Shown: positions 1-10,446 of the stretch, one piece after another
How the letters are laid out: every line of letters starts with the position of its first letter
Numbering within the stretch: the first letter of the stretch is position 1
Assembly: GCA_025786725.1 (NCBI GenBank)
Contig: JAHLTZ010000137.1
Location: forward strand, 1 to 23,135
Origin: Syncephalis fuscata
Taxonomy: Eukaryota > Zoopagomycota > Zoopagomycetes > Zoopagales > Piptocephalidaceae
Reading direction: 5' to 3'
Length of the DNA stretch: 23,135 bases
Translations under genes and position numbers: made by a program
The notes under the pieces: generated by a model
The model's input: the letters and a program-made list of their open reading frames with translations, nothing else
Databases searched by the model: none
What the model was told of the DNA's origin: nothing

Positions 1-650
1 CATAAGGCATGTCGCCATGTCCTATAGCGATAAATATTATTAGCATAATGTATAATTAGCTGCGTCGTTAGCTACCCACCTTGGAACCAAGTGCAGATGT
101 ATAATTACAAATGGTGTATTAGTTTCGTAAGCCGCGTCATAACAGCCGCTCATAAAAAAATCGCAAATTATTACATCCACGTTATTGGTAGATATCCAAT
201 GGTGGAAAAACTTGTACTCATTAGGATATTGCATATTCATTGCATTCAAAGAGTGCTAATCATGAAAAGAGGAGATGGCTTTCCCTTTAATATTGAGTTT
301 TGAAACTCCCGAAAGCGTTCAGGTGATTGTGGATTTGGTCCTAACTTTACCGGTTTTAGATTTGGATAATCAGCTGTCCATACAGCAGCCACATCATCAT
401 ATGTGATAAAACTAGCATCGTGGCCTCGAGCAATTAGAATATCAGCTAGAACTAACTGAGAAGCTGCATGGCTTTTTCCGCCAAACCCAGCACTAAACGC
501 GATCTTTAGCGGCGGCTGTTTAAAAAAGTCTGATGACTTTGAATGTTGATCGTTAGTACTGTGAGCGGCTGTTGATTTGGCAGTACTACTATCGTTGGCA
601 AATAGTAGCAAGGCGGCCACCGAATAAAGAAGAAAAGAGAAATGGCGCAT
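1..650 (-). pseudogene. UDP-glycosyltransferase, 5' part, frame-broken and cut by window edge
   Basis: The minus-strand ATG at 648-650 opens a hydrophobic signal peptide (MRHFSFLLYSVAALLLFA), then a GT-B type N-terminal domain: KIAFSAGFGGKSHAASQ, ILIARGHDASFITYDD and, after a frame change, VDVIICDFFMSGCYDAAYE. This order matches the N-terminal acceptor-binding half of fungal/animal UGTs, membrane enzymes that move sugar from UDP-sugars to lipids or small molecules. The frame stops at 246-248, but UGT-like sequence resumes at once in another frame. A second break falls near 110, before what reads in a third frame as TSALGSK. After a possible intron (donor AAG|GTGGGT, acceptor TAG|GAC near 20), DMAT is followed by two apparently extra bases. 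No GT-AG intron cures the first break. I infer a decaying pseudogene, since most other genes here are intact; sequencing error is the alternative. The nucleotide-sugar-binding half lies off the window. Confidence 0.72.
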
Positions 651-2429
651 GCTAGATACTACAGCTGCACACGCACACAAAGTAGCAATGGATAAATTTG
701 AAGCTAATAAGAAGATGTAGATACAGATTCAAGTACCATGGTATATCAAAGAACAGTATTTAAATGTAGTGTCGGTAAGCCGGATAAATTACTACTAACA
801 TGCAGCGACTGGCATGCACTTGTTTTTCAATGTTAAACACCAATTATAACAATGAAACAGCTATTCATGTCACATGTTGACAATTTGACGTCCATATTTA
901 GCCATTCATTCCTATATTTTGTAAATACTAAGCATTTTGGTTTGTGTAACGCCTTGATATGGCAAATTGTTCTTGTTGTCAATCTACATGTAACAAAAGT
1001 TTTACATATCTACTGCTATTTCAATGCCAAAAGCAATGTTTTCTGATAAACATTGTTATGTTGTAATATGGCCATTATTGAAGACTGTTGCGCGTAGACT
1101 GCTCACTTGAATTGCCAATTTTTTAAGTCTATGGTAAATATTACTATTAAGTATTACACAATCCTTCGGCAGATTGTATACATGTTTATTCTATTATTTG
1201 TACACACAGTTATAAATACACACTGACGACATAAATAATAAACAATATTATTTAAGCATCATATTATTACGCTTCTAGTTTTAGAAATCGCAACTTAGAT
1301 GACCAAGCAACACCTTATCCTGGCGCTATCCTATAGCGTTAATTTTTTATGCTTATTAACGCTTACCTTAACGCTCAGAATACAATGTGTTGTTTGGCTG
1401 TATTGCTTTTATAATAAAATTATTCCTTATTGGTCATTAATTACCACAGTTTAACTATAATAAACTGAATAACTTGTATGACACTAAGTAGAAATAATAT
1501 TGGACTAGAAACTTGATTATTTCTTTATCGATATTAAATAAAGCTATCATTGCATAGTAAACATAACTAATAATAGAACTGGAATGCCTTGTAGTATTTG
1601 ATCATTAGCGCAGCATATTAGTTCAGGTGACTGCTCATATGCTCACAACTAACAAGTAGCTACTCGTCATATTGTCGTAATAGGCATTTGTTACTAGTAA
1701 TCGGTACTAATATCTGATAGGTATATTATTCTTGCAATCGATCACACGGTATATCTCTTGAACACACTTTCATAAGACCCTGTCTGGAATATCAGAACAG
1801 TAACAATATTTATATTATTCTATAATATACTAGACACATCCTATTATTATATGTTCCAATAAACTTCATTCAGTCCATTTATTACGCTTACATACACTAT
1901 AGTTTTAACATCATTTTATATATCATTCTATACTTGCATAGTCTTTCTCTATCCAAAACTGTTTTTACTTTTGTTCTAACTCTATTATTTATAAACTTCG
2001 CTTATTTGGCTCATTGAGTATATGAATTATAATTTTGATATTTTATTTAAAGCTTAAAGGCTCCTACTGTTTAAGTAAAAACTTTATTTAGCTTTCTTCG
2101 ACATTAATTAATTTCTTATTTTACTTACTTTGTCGTTCTTTATACTAAGTTGGTTTTTATTCTTTTTAATATTTACTAATACCATTTTTGTTGTCATCGT
2201 TATTGCTTCATCTTTCGTTTCTATTACTTTTATTTCACTGTTGCCTTGACACTTATGATGTGTCACCACGTTTTTCTTTCACCACTTTGACACCAGCAAC
2301 ATTCAAAACAAGTAAATAAATAGGGTATAAACTACACAAAGACTATATATAAGCAGTTATAGCCGGTTTTATTGCAATAAAAGCAATGACATAGATTTTA
2401 ATAATAAAATATATTTAACAAGTATACAA
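651..2429. other. AT-rich intergenic spacer
   Basis: About 1.8 kb with no convincing coding exon on either strand. It should hold the promoter of the minus-strand UGT at its left end and the 3' end of the J-protein gene at its right end. I see only scattered short ORFs of biased AT-rich composition, with no tRNA, recognisable ncRNA or transposon ORF. The one structured element is the palindromic poly(A)-signal candidate at 2367-2382. Confidence 0.6.
2367..2382. terminator. Palindromic AATAAA/TTTATT element, candidate poly(A) signal
   Basis: TTTTATTGCAATAAAA is a perfect 16-nt palindrome, so AATAAA occurs on both strands. On the minus strand it lies about 60 nt beyond the J-protein stop codon, a normal distance for a poly(A) signal. 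Its use is inferred, not shown. Confidence 0.4.
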
Positions 2430-3347
2430 TCACAATATTTTTTCATCTTCGCTGGCATATACACGACTAACAACGCTAAGAACAACAACAGCTCCTAGTA
2501 CCGGTACTGCAAGTAGCATCGATACTTCGGCTGACCGACGAATAAAAAAAGAGCCTTCGTCGGCTTTTATAGATTCTTTTGTTTGCTTTGCGGCCATTTG
2601 CGCTGAAAATGATTGAAACCTTGTATCAATATGAAAAAATGGCTTTCGAGTATGCTGATCATCTTTTTTATGATCATTCAATTTAGACGAGGGACTTGTG
2701 CTGCGCAACCAATCTGAGCGACGCCACATTCTATTACGTAGTTCATCGCCACTCTGCGTACGATACATTGGATGGGTTGCCTCTTGCCAGCGACGACGTT
2801 CCGTTTCCGATGGACGCGCACGTTTAAGGGGATAGCGATGATGTTGATGATAACCGCTTCTACCGGCCAGCCCCGATGATCGACGGCCCAGCGAGAGTAA
2901 ATCGTTGTCATATTCACGCCGTCGGGCTGGATGGCCAATTACGCGATATGCCTCTGCTATTTTTTGAAACTTTTGCTTAGCTGCTCTAGTTGCAACCTCT
3001 TTTGCCTCGGCTGTCACTTCTAGTGTAGAACTTTGCGCGTTAAGACGATCAGGATGAAATTCAAAGCATAATTTGTAATAGCGCGCTTTAATTAAGGAAG
3101 GTGCTGCATCTGACGGCACACCCAGTATGTCGTAGTAATTAGACTGACTAGCACGTGGGCTACCACTGTACGCAGCTTGTTGGCGAGATTGCGTAGAGAA
3201 ATAATGCTGCTGGTAGGCAGACAGCCAATTACTACTTGTTTTCTGCTGCCATCTCCAAATAGCAGACGACAGCAGGCGGTTATTTGGTAGAGCCATAGCT
3301 ATTGTTGAACAACGCCATAGTCTGCTTAATTTCCATGCCATTAACAT
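2430..3347 (-). CDS. J-domain co-chaperone, probable mitochondrial, DNAJC30-like layout
   Basis: A 305-aa protein from the ATG at 3345-3347. The N-terminal 60 or so residues are basic, rich in Ser, Gln and Trp, and low in acid, ending near HYFSTQSRQQ: a typical mitochondrial presequence. The J domain begins at about residue 70 (NYYDILGVPSDA) and has the obligatory HPD at about 98-100 (FEFHPDRL). A Glu/Ala-rich insert precedes KFQKIAEAYRVIG and ends at REYDNDL. A long basic, low-complexity middle follows. Near the C-terminus is one hydrophobic segment (about 279-300, MLLAVPVLGAVVVLSVVS) and a short tail ASEDEKIL. HPD stimulates Hsp70 ATPase, so a role with mitochondrial Hsp70 is inferred. Presequence, J domain and C-terminal membrane helix resemble human DNAJC30; orthology is unproven. 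The frame stays open upstream to 3437, but that stretch is the 5'UTR intron. Confidence 0.85.
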   Translation of the reverse strand: MLMAWKLSRLWRCSTIAMALPNNRLLSSAIWRWQQKTSSNWLSAYQQHYFSTQSRQQAAYSGSPRASQSNYYDILGVPSDAAPSLIKARYYKLCFEFHPDRLNAQSSTLEVTAEAKEVATRAAKQKFQKIAEAYRVIGHPARRREYDNDLLSLGRRSSGLAGRSGYHQHHRYPLKRARPSETERRRWQEATHPMYRTQSGDELRNRMWRRSDWLRSTSPSSKLNDHKKDDQHTRKPFFHIDTRFQSFSAQMAAKQTKESIKADEGSFFIRRSAEVSMLLAVPVLGAVVVLSVVSRVYASEDEKIL

Positions 3348-3352
3348 AGTGT

Positions 3353-3443
3353 CTATAATAGAAAATTGAAAATAAATTGAGATTATTATTATATCAAGAA
3401 ATTCAATTGCAACAGTATGTGTATTATTATTATACAAACTTAC
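3353..3443 (-). other. 5'UTR intron of the J-domain gene
   Basis: Reading the minus strand, ACAG|GTAAGTTTG (donor at 3443) pairs with CTATTATAG (acceptor at 3353), five bases before the ATG. The 91-nt size fits the other introns here. No ATG is seen in the roughly 60 nt upstream of the donor, so the first exon is probably untranslated. Confidence 0.65.
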
Positions 3444-3528
3444 CTGTATTTTAAATAGTCAAAGCAATACGTCTATGGTAATAACTTTTGGTGTTAACTA
3501 ACATTAATTCTTTTACTGCACTAATCAT

Positions 3529-4000
3529 TATTTACTTGATTACCCTCTATTATACTGACTGCCTGTGTTAAATGGCTTTATCATATTAATTTATTTCTTT
3601 TAGTGCCCTCGCTATTTAACTGACAGCACGTTCTATAAAATGAGTAGTTTTCGGTATTAAATGACACCAGTATTATTTGAACAAAAGCCAAATAGTCAGA
3701 GATAAAAACAGCAATTATTTTAGCTATCGGTGCTATTGTTGAATAACTAACAATAGAATGCATATTCAATATGTAAATACTGTCAAGTGCAAAGAAAAAG
3801 AAAGAAAAATGCATTGACGTAGATTATATGTTGTGTTATTAATATGAGTGGATTAATACTGGTGTCATTTAACACCGAAAACTACTCATTTTATAGAACG
3901 TGCTGTCAGTTAAATAGCGAGGACACTAAAAGAAATAAATTAATGTGATAAAGCCATTTAACACAGGCAGTCAGTATAATAGAGGGTAATCAAGTAAATA
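3529..4000. repeat. Long inverted repeat, 147-nt arms around a 178-nt spacer
   Basis: The left arm 3529-3675 is the reverse complement of the right arm 3854-4000 over 147 positions with no gaps. Only three mismatches occur (3584/3945, 3606/3923, 3656/3873), all transitions, about 98% identity. The spacer 3676-3853 is AT-rich and encodes nothing I recognise. The element lies between the likely poly(A) signal of the RasGEF gene (minus-strand AATAAA at 4060-4065) and the first exon of the J-protein gene. It could be a foldback/MITE-type element or an inverted duplication. I could not define target-site duplications or terminal motifs of a named family. A transcript crossing it would fold into a long hairpin. 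Confidence 0.93.
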
Positions 4001-4176
4001 GTAATTTTAATATACGTTATCTAATATTAAAAAGGCAAATGCTATTGGCTGTGAGTTATTTTATTAAATTGAAATACATGTTCATGCGCCATATTATGTC
4101 AATAATTGAATGATGAATCGTTCGATTCAACGTTAGAAATGCTAACAATTGTCCAATGTTATTGCTATTAATGCTA

Positions 4177-7100
4177 TCAATTCGTAATGGCGACAGTCTC
4201 GCTTATGGATACGGGTGTTGTGGGTACGACAATGGTGCTCTGTCCACTAGACGATGCATTCGACGCCACTCGGGCCAATTCTCTCCTCGTCAATGGGTCG
4301 GCCGATTCGTCCGTCTCTTGTGTTGGTGACGACGGTAGTGTATCCACGACCGATGTTGTGGCAATTGACTCGGTCTCTTGTGCCGATTCCTGATGCGAAT
4401 AAGCTGTGCTACCCGATAGTCTAGGTGCTTCATCTGTGGGCGATTGAGGAAGTGGTGGTGGTGGGAAGGATGGGCGTACAGTAACCGGCTCATCCTTGGG
4501 CTCAATAATCAGACTCATTTCATAGAGTCGATCACTATTGCCGCCTGTCTTTGATGCACTAAGACGTTCTCGCAAATAGTCCTGCATTTCCTCGACCGCC
4601 ATAAGATTATAATGAGTTTGGAATGATTGGATATTCTGTATAATTTTCACCATAGAGCGATATTTCTCAAAATTGATCAATTTATCCTGTGCCTGCTCCG
4701 ATTTGACCAATCGATCCTTATAATCGGGATTACCATCAGCTGTAAAGGTGATATCCGTCAAGAAAATGCCTAAATTAAAGAAAGAACATTAGTAAATACT
4801 CATTAAAACAATTAATAAATACTTACCAAAGAATGGAATACAAGGTGGCGGTAATTGACGAATACGTTCACGGTATTCTTTGTAATTTTTGGTACGATCT
4901 ACCTTTTGCTGTAGTGTTTGGAGCATCCATTTTGTTTTATTGGGAATTAACTAGCATATAAACATAATAATAAATATAACTATCAATGTAAATATAAACT
5001 AAAACTTACCTCCCACGTTTTACGAAGACGATCTACAGGTGCCGATCGTATGGCACTAAGAATAGCCATCATTGTGTTGTAGTTATTTAAAGATAAACAT
5101 TTCTATATTTCATATGGTCAATATATGTTTAATATATGTGCCATTTAACCGCTACTTACATCTGCTAATTTAATATAGTATTTAAGAATAGATGCACGTC
5201 GCTTCAAATCATCTTCAAACAAGATTGATTCAGCCGTCCATGTAATAATCTGATTGCTAAGATCAGACATGCCACGAACATTGACCGCAATACGGCTATC
5301 CTTGCGCGTAAATTCTTGGTCAATCAATTCATACGGCTGAATGGCGCAGAATTGTTTGCCATCAATAATTGTAAGTTGGCGGGCCAATTCTAATGGATCA
5401 ATATCGGTAACATTGACCAGATTTCGTGTTTTTAATGCCACTGAGATGTGACGTGGTAGATTGGGCGATGGAGGTGGTGCATCTGCAATACTATCTCGGC
5501 TGCCTAATGTAAATCGGTCAAGCTGCTTATTACGCGCCGTACGTGGTGACATTCTACCGATGGACGATACAATAGTGGTCATATGACTTTCTTTGGTCTA
5601 ATAACCATCGGTTATTCAGCTGTATATGTTTACTTGTAATAATTACCTTGCGTTCAATCATTTCAAGTAAGGTAGTACTATCTTTTGGTGATACCTTGGT
5701 GCTTAATGTAATAAGTTCTTGTAGCTTGGACAATGCAACTTCGTCTTTACTATGGAAAAAGTATTTTTCTAACCATGTTTTAACCATATGAATAACACTG
5801 AATACATATTCACTCGATGGTTAATATTGAATAGTTGAAATGTTACTAAATAATAATAGCTTACCGAATGCGAATGGGCTTCTGTTTTTGCCAACGCCAT
5901 ACTTCCATATCCTTTTCAGCCAACCCTTTGGGTGGCTTAATACGGAAACGTTCCAGCAATTGTTCAGCCAACTTTTCAGGCGTAGAAAAGCAGCGGAATG
6001 TAAGGAAGAAGATATTAACATAGTCTTCATCTAGATAAAACAATTAAACAAATATATAGATTAATAAGTAACGTATCAATTAATCTAATCATTTTAAACT
6101 TACCTTTGGCCGTGTCGTGCGGCGTAAGACGTTCAACAAGAGCAGGCCATGTTCCACCACTAATCTGGTTCTCCATATTATAACGAATGTCACCTTCTTC
6201 GTATTCATGAAGAAGATATTTTGGTTTTTGCATCTATATTTAAATTAATACCCATACAAAGCTATACTAAACATAGTAACCTACATTACGTGCAGGTGGT
6301 GGTACACGCGGTGTATCAACACCAAATAGCTTCATCATCTTTGTATTGCTTCCTGTGCCAGTGTTTGTAGGACTACGCGAATAAGAATCGGGAATACGGC
6401 GATTGACCGAAGGATGGGTTGGACTCATCATATCGTGTGCAGTGCCAGTCGATGCCATACGTTCACGAGACAGATTCTGCTTTTGCATTACGGTCATTTG
6501 TGCCTTACGCCCCATACTGCCACCCATCAATGGCGAATGGCCCTCTGAAGCAAGATGATTGGCACTTGCCGATCGTAGCATAGGCTCCGATGACTTACGG
6601 CCATGTGGACCCATCATATGGCCATCTGGCCCGTTGTGATAGCCATACATATGCGCCATATGCGAGCCAGATGTGGCCGCTGCCTCTTCTTCTTCTCGTC
6701 GTTGTGCAGCAATACGTAGTGCAAACATTTGGCGTCCACTAAATACCAGGTCATTCAGTGCACTTTTAACACGAGCAATGCATGCTTTCAAGTATTCAAG
6801 TGCACCATCCGCTGGAAACTGATCAAGAGCAGCACCGGCTGAGTGCATCGATTTAATCTCCGCAAATAATCGGTCACAATTGTCTGAAAATCGAATCGAC
6901 CATTCACGGTCATCGATAGCACCGTGTCGTTCTGCACTAGGCGTGCGATTATCACCAATAAGCGAGAATAATTGACCAACTTCGTGTACTGTCTCTCGCA
7001 CTAGCATTTGAAGCATAGATGGTTCAGTTCGTCCATGATCAACATGAGCTATTAGTCGATCCATAACACCGCTAATAGTTGCAGCCGATTGTTCCATTAA

Positions 7101-8689
7101 ATCGCATAATTCAGCTGCTTCGCTATTAACAAGTGAATGCTGCTGCTGATGTTGTTGTAGCTGTCTATCGGAAATAAATGGTGTTGTTGGCGTGGCAAGC
7201 GGTGTACGGCCAGTAGGTGATACCATAGCACCAAGAGGACTAGTTGCCGAGTGTGTAAATTTATCGTTGCTAGCACTGCGATGAATTGTACGTTGTGCTG
7301 TTGGTGAACGTTGTTGTATTGCGATGGCAGAACTGGCCGACTGTGTCCGTGTCATGTTAATCAACGCTGGTGGTGGTGGCGGCTCTGTAATAAGCTCCAG
7401 CTGTAGTTCGGTAGCCATTAGAATAAATGATTTTACATGTTCAAGCACTCCTAATGCATGGGCGTGCATATTGGTCAGTGTATCGGCCGGTGGCGGTGCC
7501 TGATGAGCAATGATTTTACAAACTGCTACCAATCGATTTAACGAAACAAATAGATTCTGCCGTACATCACGCAGATTTGGGTACTGAGCCAAGGCCGGTG
7601 AGTCTTCTCCTTTAACACCGGTGTGATAAAGGAGGTTACGTACCGCACGTACTACGCTATTAGTAAAATTAATACATTCGTCACTGTTGAGTGTTTTCAT
7701 GTTACGCAAATCGGCGATTGGCTGTAAAATGTTGTCAATAAGCATCTGCAGCGATACAGTGGGTGGTTGTTGTGGCTGTTGATACATATGCTGTTGTTTA
7801 TGCTGTTGTAGAGGCGTCATAGGCAAAGTAGATGTGTTCGATCGCACTGGAGCTGTACGTGGTTGAGTAGTTGCCACTTTTCGACCACTGGCCGTAGTGG
7901 CAATAGACGTATCAATCGTCAATCCGTTCATTGAATTAGTAAGTGATCTGGGTAAACTGCCTTGTGGCTATTATAACATATCACAATAATTGTTATTAAA
8001 TGATTTACTTTAAAGCTGTATATTTATATATATCTATATTGGCTTACCTTGCCCAATTCAATAGGCCTATCCTCCTATAATCAATCATATTATAACCATT
8101 GGTTAATTTACCGTCTATGCTATAAATAAAATAGCGAAGCTAGGCGCGTACTTACCTCTGTTGTCGAGTTATTGGCCGTCAATTGCTGCTCATCCTCCTC
8201 TTGGATGGCCGGTGTTGCATTAAACATGGGTGCGTGTGTATGACCATTGGTTGGTCGCTCGTCTTTACCGCGATGATTAGACCAATTCTGGTATTCCTTT
8301 CCTGTCGCTATGGCACCATTCGTCTTTTTAATTGCTTCACTATCGGATTCCTTTTCATCGCCACTCTCAGCGACTTTCTCATCAGAGTCTGACCCAAGAG
8401 GCATCGCGACCGTTGATTGTTCCGTAATTACCTATCAACAATTAACGCACTAATCTTGCTTTATGTTGCATGAAATACCAACCTTGTCAACAATTTCTTG
8501 TGGTGCAGTAATAACATATTCACTGGGGAACCAGCCTCGTTCGCGGTTTTCATACAAAATACCATCCCACCAGCCAGAATTGTCCTGATTTACTACTAGG
8601 ATGATATCGCCTCGATGTAAAGCAATACAGCCGTCCTCGGTGGGCGAATAGTCGTGCCGTGCCACGACCACATCCATAAGTCGTGTCAT
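4177..8689 (-). CDS. CDC25: Cdc25-like Ras guanine-nucleotide exchange factor (SH3 - REM - RasGEF)
   Basis: Eleven exons join in frame to 1,295 aa: 8483-8689, 8156-8431, 8048-8074, 6285-7967, 6104-6233, 5865-6030, 5647-5797, 5160-5597, 5010-5102, 4827-4950, 4177-4769. The N-terminal SH3 (about 6-58) shows VVARHDYSP, NSGWWDG and GWFPSEYV. Two helical regions (about 240-360 and 450-600) flank Ser/Pro/Gln-rich linkers. The REM/RasGEF_N domain (about 750-880) includes YVNIFFLTFRCFSTPEKLAE and VKTWLEKYF. The catalytic CDC25 domain (about 945-1173) shows DPLELARQLT, LNNYNTMMAILSAI, VDRLRKTWE and PPPCIPFFGIFLTD. A Pro-rich tail follows. The family loads Ras with GTP upstream of adenylate cyclase or MAPK signalling at membranes. 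All conserved blocks are intact, so it should be active. Exon 3 is only 27 nt. The start is the first ATG before the SH3; a second Met lies at residue 5. Confidence 0.94.
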
Positions 8690-9479
8690 AATTGTTGATC
8701 AGCGTTATATGATAAATAAACGTATAAATTATTATTAAATAGACTGTATAAGTATAAATAATGTAGCTGTCAAAGTAGTGGTACGTCTTTACGACTGCTG
8801 GTTATGTATTTCTACTATCAGTATCGCTTATACGTCTTTGGGCTATTCTTATCGTAGGTGGTGGTGTCAATTGGTGTACGTCAATGGCATCCAGCGTCAC
8901 TTCAAGTAGACAAGATAGGAATTGGTCCAACTACGTTTATACGATAGACCACATCCAACGTCAATGAACCAAACGCAATCAAATAGGTAATGATACGTTA
9001 AAATCGAATAAAAGGGAAGGAAGAGATGTAAGAAGTTGATGAAGCGGTAGTAGCAGTGGTATTAGTAATAGTAACAGAGGCAATAGCAATGATATATAAG
9101 TCAAAACACCAAGAGTACAGAAGAGGAGAGGTCTGGTATTAGTTGCCTAGTAAGTTTGGTGATAGCACAAGTTGTAATAGCCGGTCGTTCAACGAGTGTT
9201 ACTTGTGCGCAGCAACACACAAACACGAATTACTGGCAAGATGTACACGTGCGCTCCGACTGCTGTTATTGCTGCTGCTGCTACTGCTCCTACTTACTGG
9301 CCCGCGGATACTAAATAGACGCAATTAAGAAAAGCTAGATAAACGTCAAGGATACACTCACAGATTCGCACAAACAAACGCAGGTGTACTCGGTCACTAA
9401 AGTAAAAGTGTATACGCTGTTCAATAATAAACGTTTTAAGCAATAGATATCGCAAAATAGATAAATTTAGGTTCTGTTT

Positions 9480-9553
9480 ACAAGGAAAAATAAAGAAAGA
9501 GAGAAAGAAAGAAAGAACTTGGTGAAAGAAAGAGTGAGAGAGTAGGTACGAGA
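9480..9553. repeat. GA-rich purine tract
   Basis: The plus strand is almost all purine (AAAGAAAGAGAGAAAGAAAG and similar), so the minus strand is a pyrimidine tract about 0.8 kb upstream of the RasGEF start. CT-rich stretches are common near fungal promoters and transcription starts; a role here is only suggested. Confidence 0.6.
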
Positions 9554-10073
9554 GATGATTGCAGACCCTGTGAAAACCTTATGTTGACGGAGAAAGTAAA
9601 CGTTGTGTATGTACACACTAATATAAACGAGGAAGACTTGTGAATAAGAAGAGTATATATTGAACGGGAACTCAAACGACGTGTCAAGGTCGGGAAATCA
9701 ATTAGGCTAATAATAAGTACTATTTAGTCAATTAATATTGTTATATACGGAAACGGACACTAACTAAAGGGCGAGCAAATAGATGAACGAAGAAGCAAAC
9801 AAGCAAGCGTACAACCGATGAAAGAAGAGAATAGGATGGTTCGATATCAACTAGATAGGAGATACAGTAGCTGTTGTCGGTTGTAATACATATAAAACGA
9901 AGCAACTACTATTTATCGTATTATTAATAAAAAACTGTATAGTAAAAAGAAATTTAATTGTAATAGTAAAAGTACTCGTAGCAATAACAAGAAATAGAAT
10001 TACTATTATAAAGAGGGAGTGTATATATATACACATAAATGGGGTCAGCCATGGATGAACCAAATCTGTAGAC

Positions 10074-10129
10074 ATGTACTTACATTGCACGCGTGTAAGC
10101 GCGTGTGGATGGGCACGCGTGAAGTACAT
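10074..10129. promoter_or_regulatory. Symmetric pair of CACGCGTG (MCB-like) sites
   Basis: CACGCGTG occurs at 10088-10095 and 10114-10121. ATGTACTT (10074-10081) and its complement AAGTACAT (10122-10129) sit outside them, so the 56-nt block has approximate dyad symmetry. ACGCGT is the core of the MluI cell-cycle box bound by MBF-type factors in fungi. The block is about 1.4 kb upstream of RasGEF and 0.3 kb past the SART1 stop, so its target gene is unclear. Confidence 0.4.
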
Positions 10130-10440
10130 GCATTATCCGTGCAGTCCATGTGTTTGTATCTGTGTGTGTAGATGTTGTTGTTAGCCAACCGGTTACTAAA
10201 CATACTAATATTTTGATGACATTTCCTTTATCATTATCCGGTTTTATTTAATGGTAAAAATACCATGATAGCTACCGATCATTTAATAAGCTATTAACGT
10301 TTTTTGTTTGTTAATAGCAATAGTAAACGTATTATTGCCATTGATGTTATTATTACCATTGGCATCATTATTATAGTTACATTATCATTACAAGTACAAT
10401 TACAATTACACCGTTATTGTTATTATAATAATCAATAGTA

Positions 10441-10446
10441 TTTATT
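10441..10446 (-). terminator. AATAAA overlapping the SART1 stop codon
   Basis: On the minus strand the end of SART1 reads CTT CAA TAA ATA, so the TAA stop (10442-10444) lies inside an AATAAA hexamer. If used as the poly(A) signal, the 3'UTR would be only about 10-30 nt. Other A/T-rich signals lie further downstream. Confidence 0.3.

Larger units (their letters stand above)
8690..10441. other. Intergenic region upstream of RasGEF, downstream of SART1
   Basis: About 1.75 kb with no credible gene. The left part should be the promoter and leader of the minus-strand RasGEF gene. It contains a leucine-type CTG/CTA run (about 9256-9296), a purine tract (9480-9553) and a symmetric CACGCGTG pair (10074-10129). 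The far right is ATTA-rich sequence beyond the SART1 stop. Short ORFs here are low-complexity and have no ATG-led domain. Confidence 0.55.

Noticed and set aside
2678-2938. 86-codon minus-strand frame
   Set aside because: It overlaps the J-protein coding sequence in another frame and shows no domain; a shadow.
3348-3437. N-terminal extension of the J-domain protein to 3437
   Set aside because: The stretch lies inside a good GT-AG intron (3353-3443) and would place a non-presequence, AT-rich peptide before the mitochondrial signal.
4110-4135. tRNA-like T-loop (GTTCGATTC)
   Set aside because: No acceptor stem, anticodon arm or A-box can be built around it on either strand.
9143-9328. Frame with a poly-Leu run
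   Set aside because: The run comes from a CTG/CTA-type simple repeat and the frame starts at a non-ATG codon.
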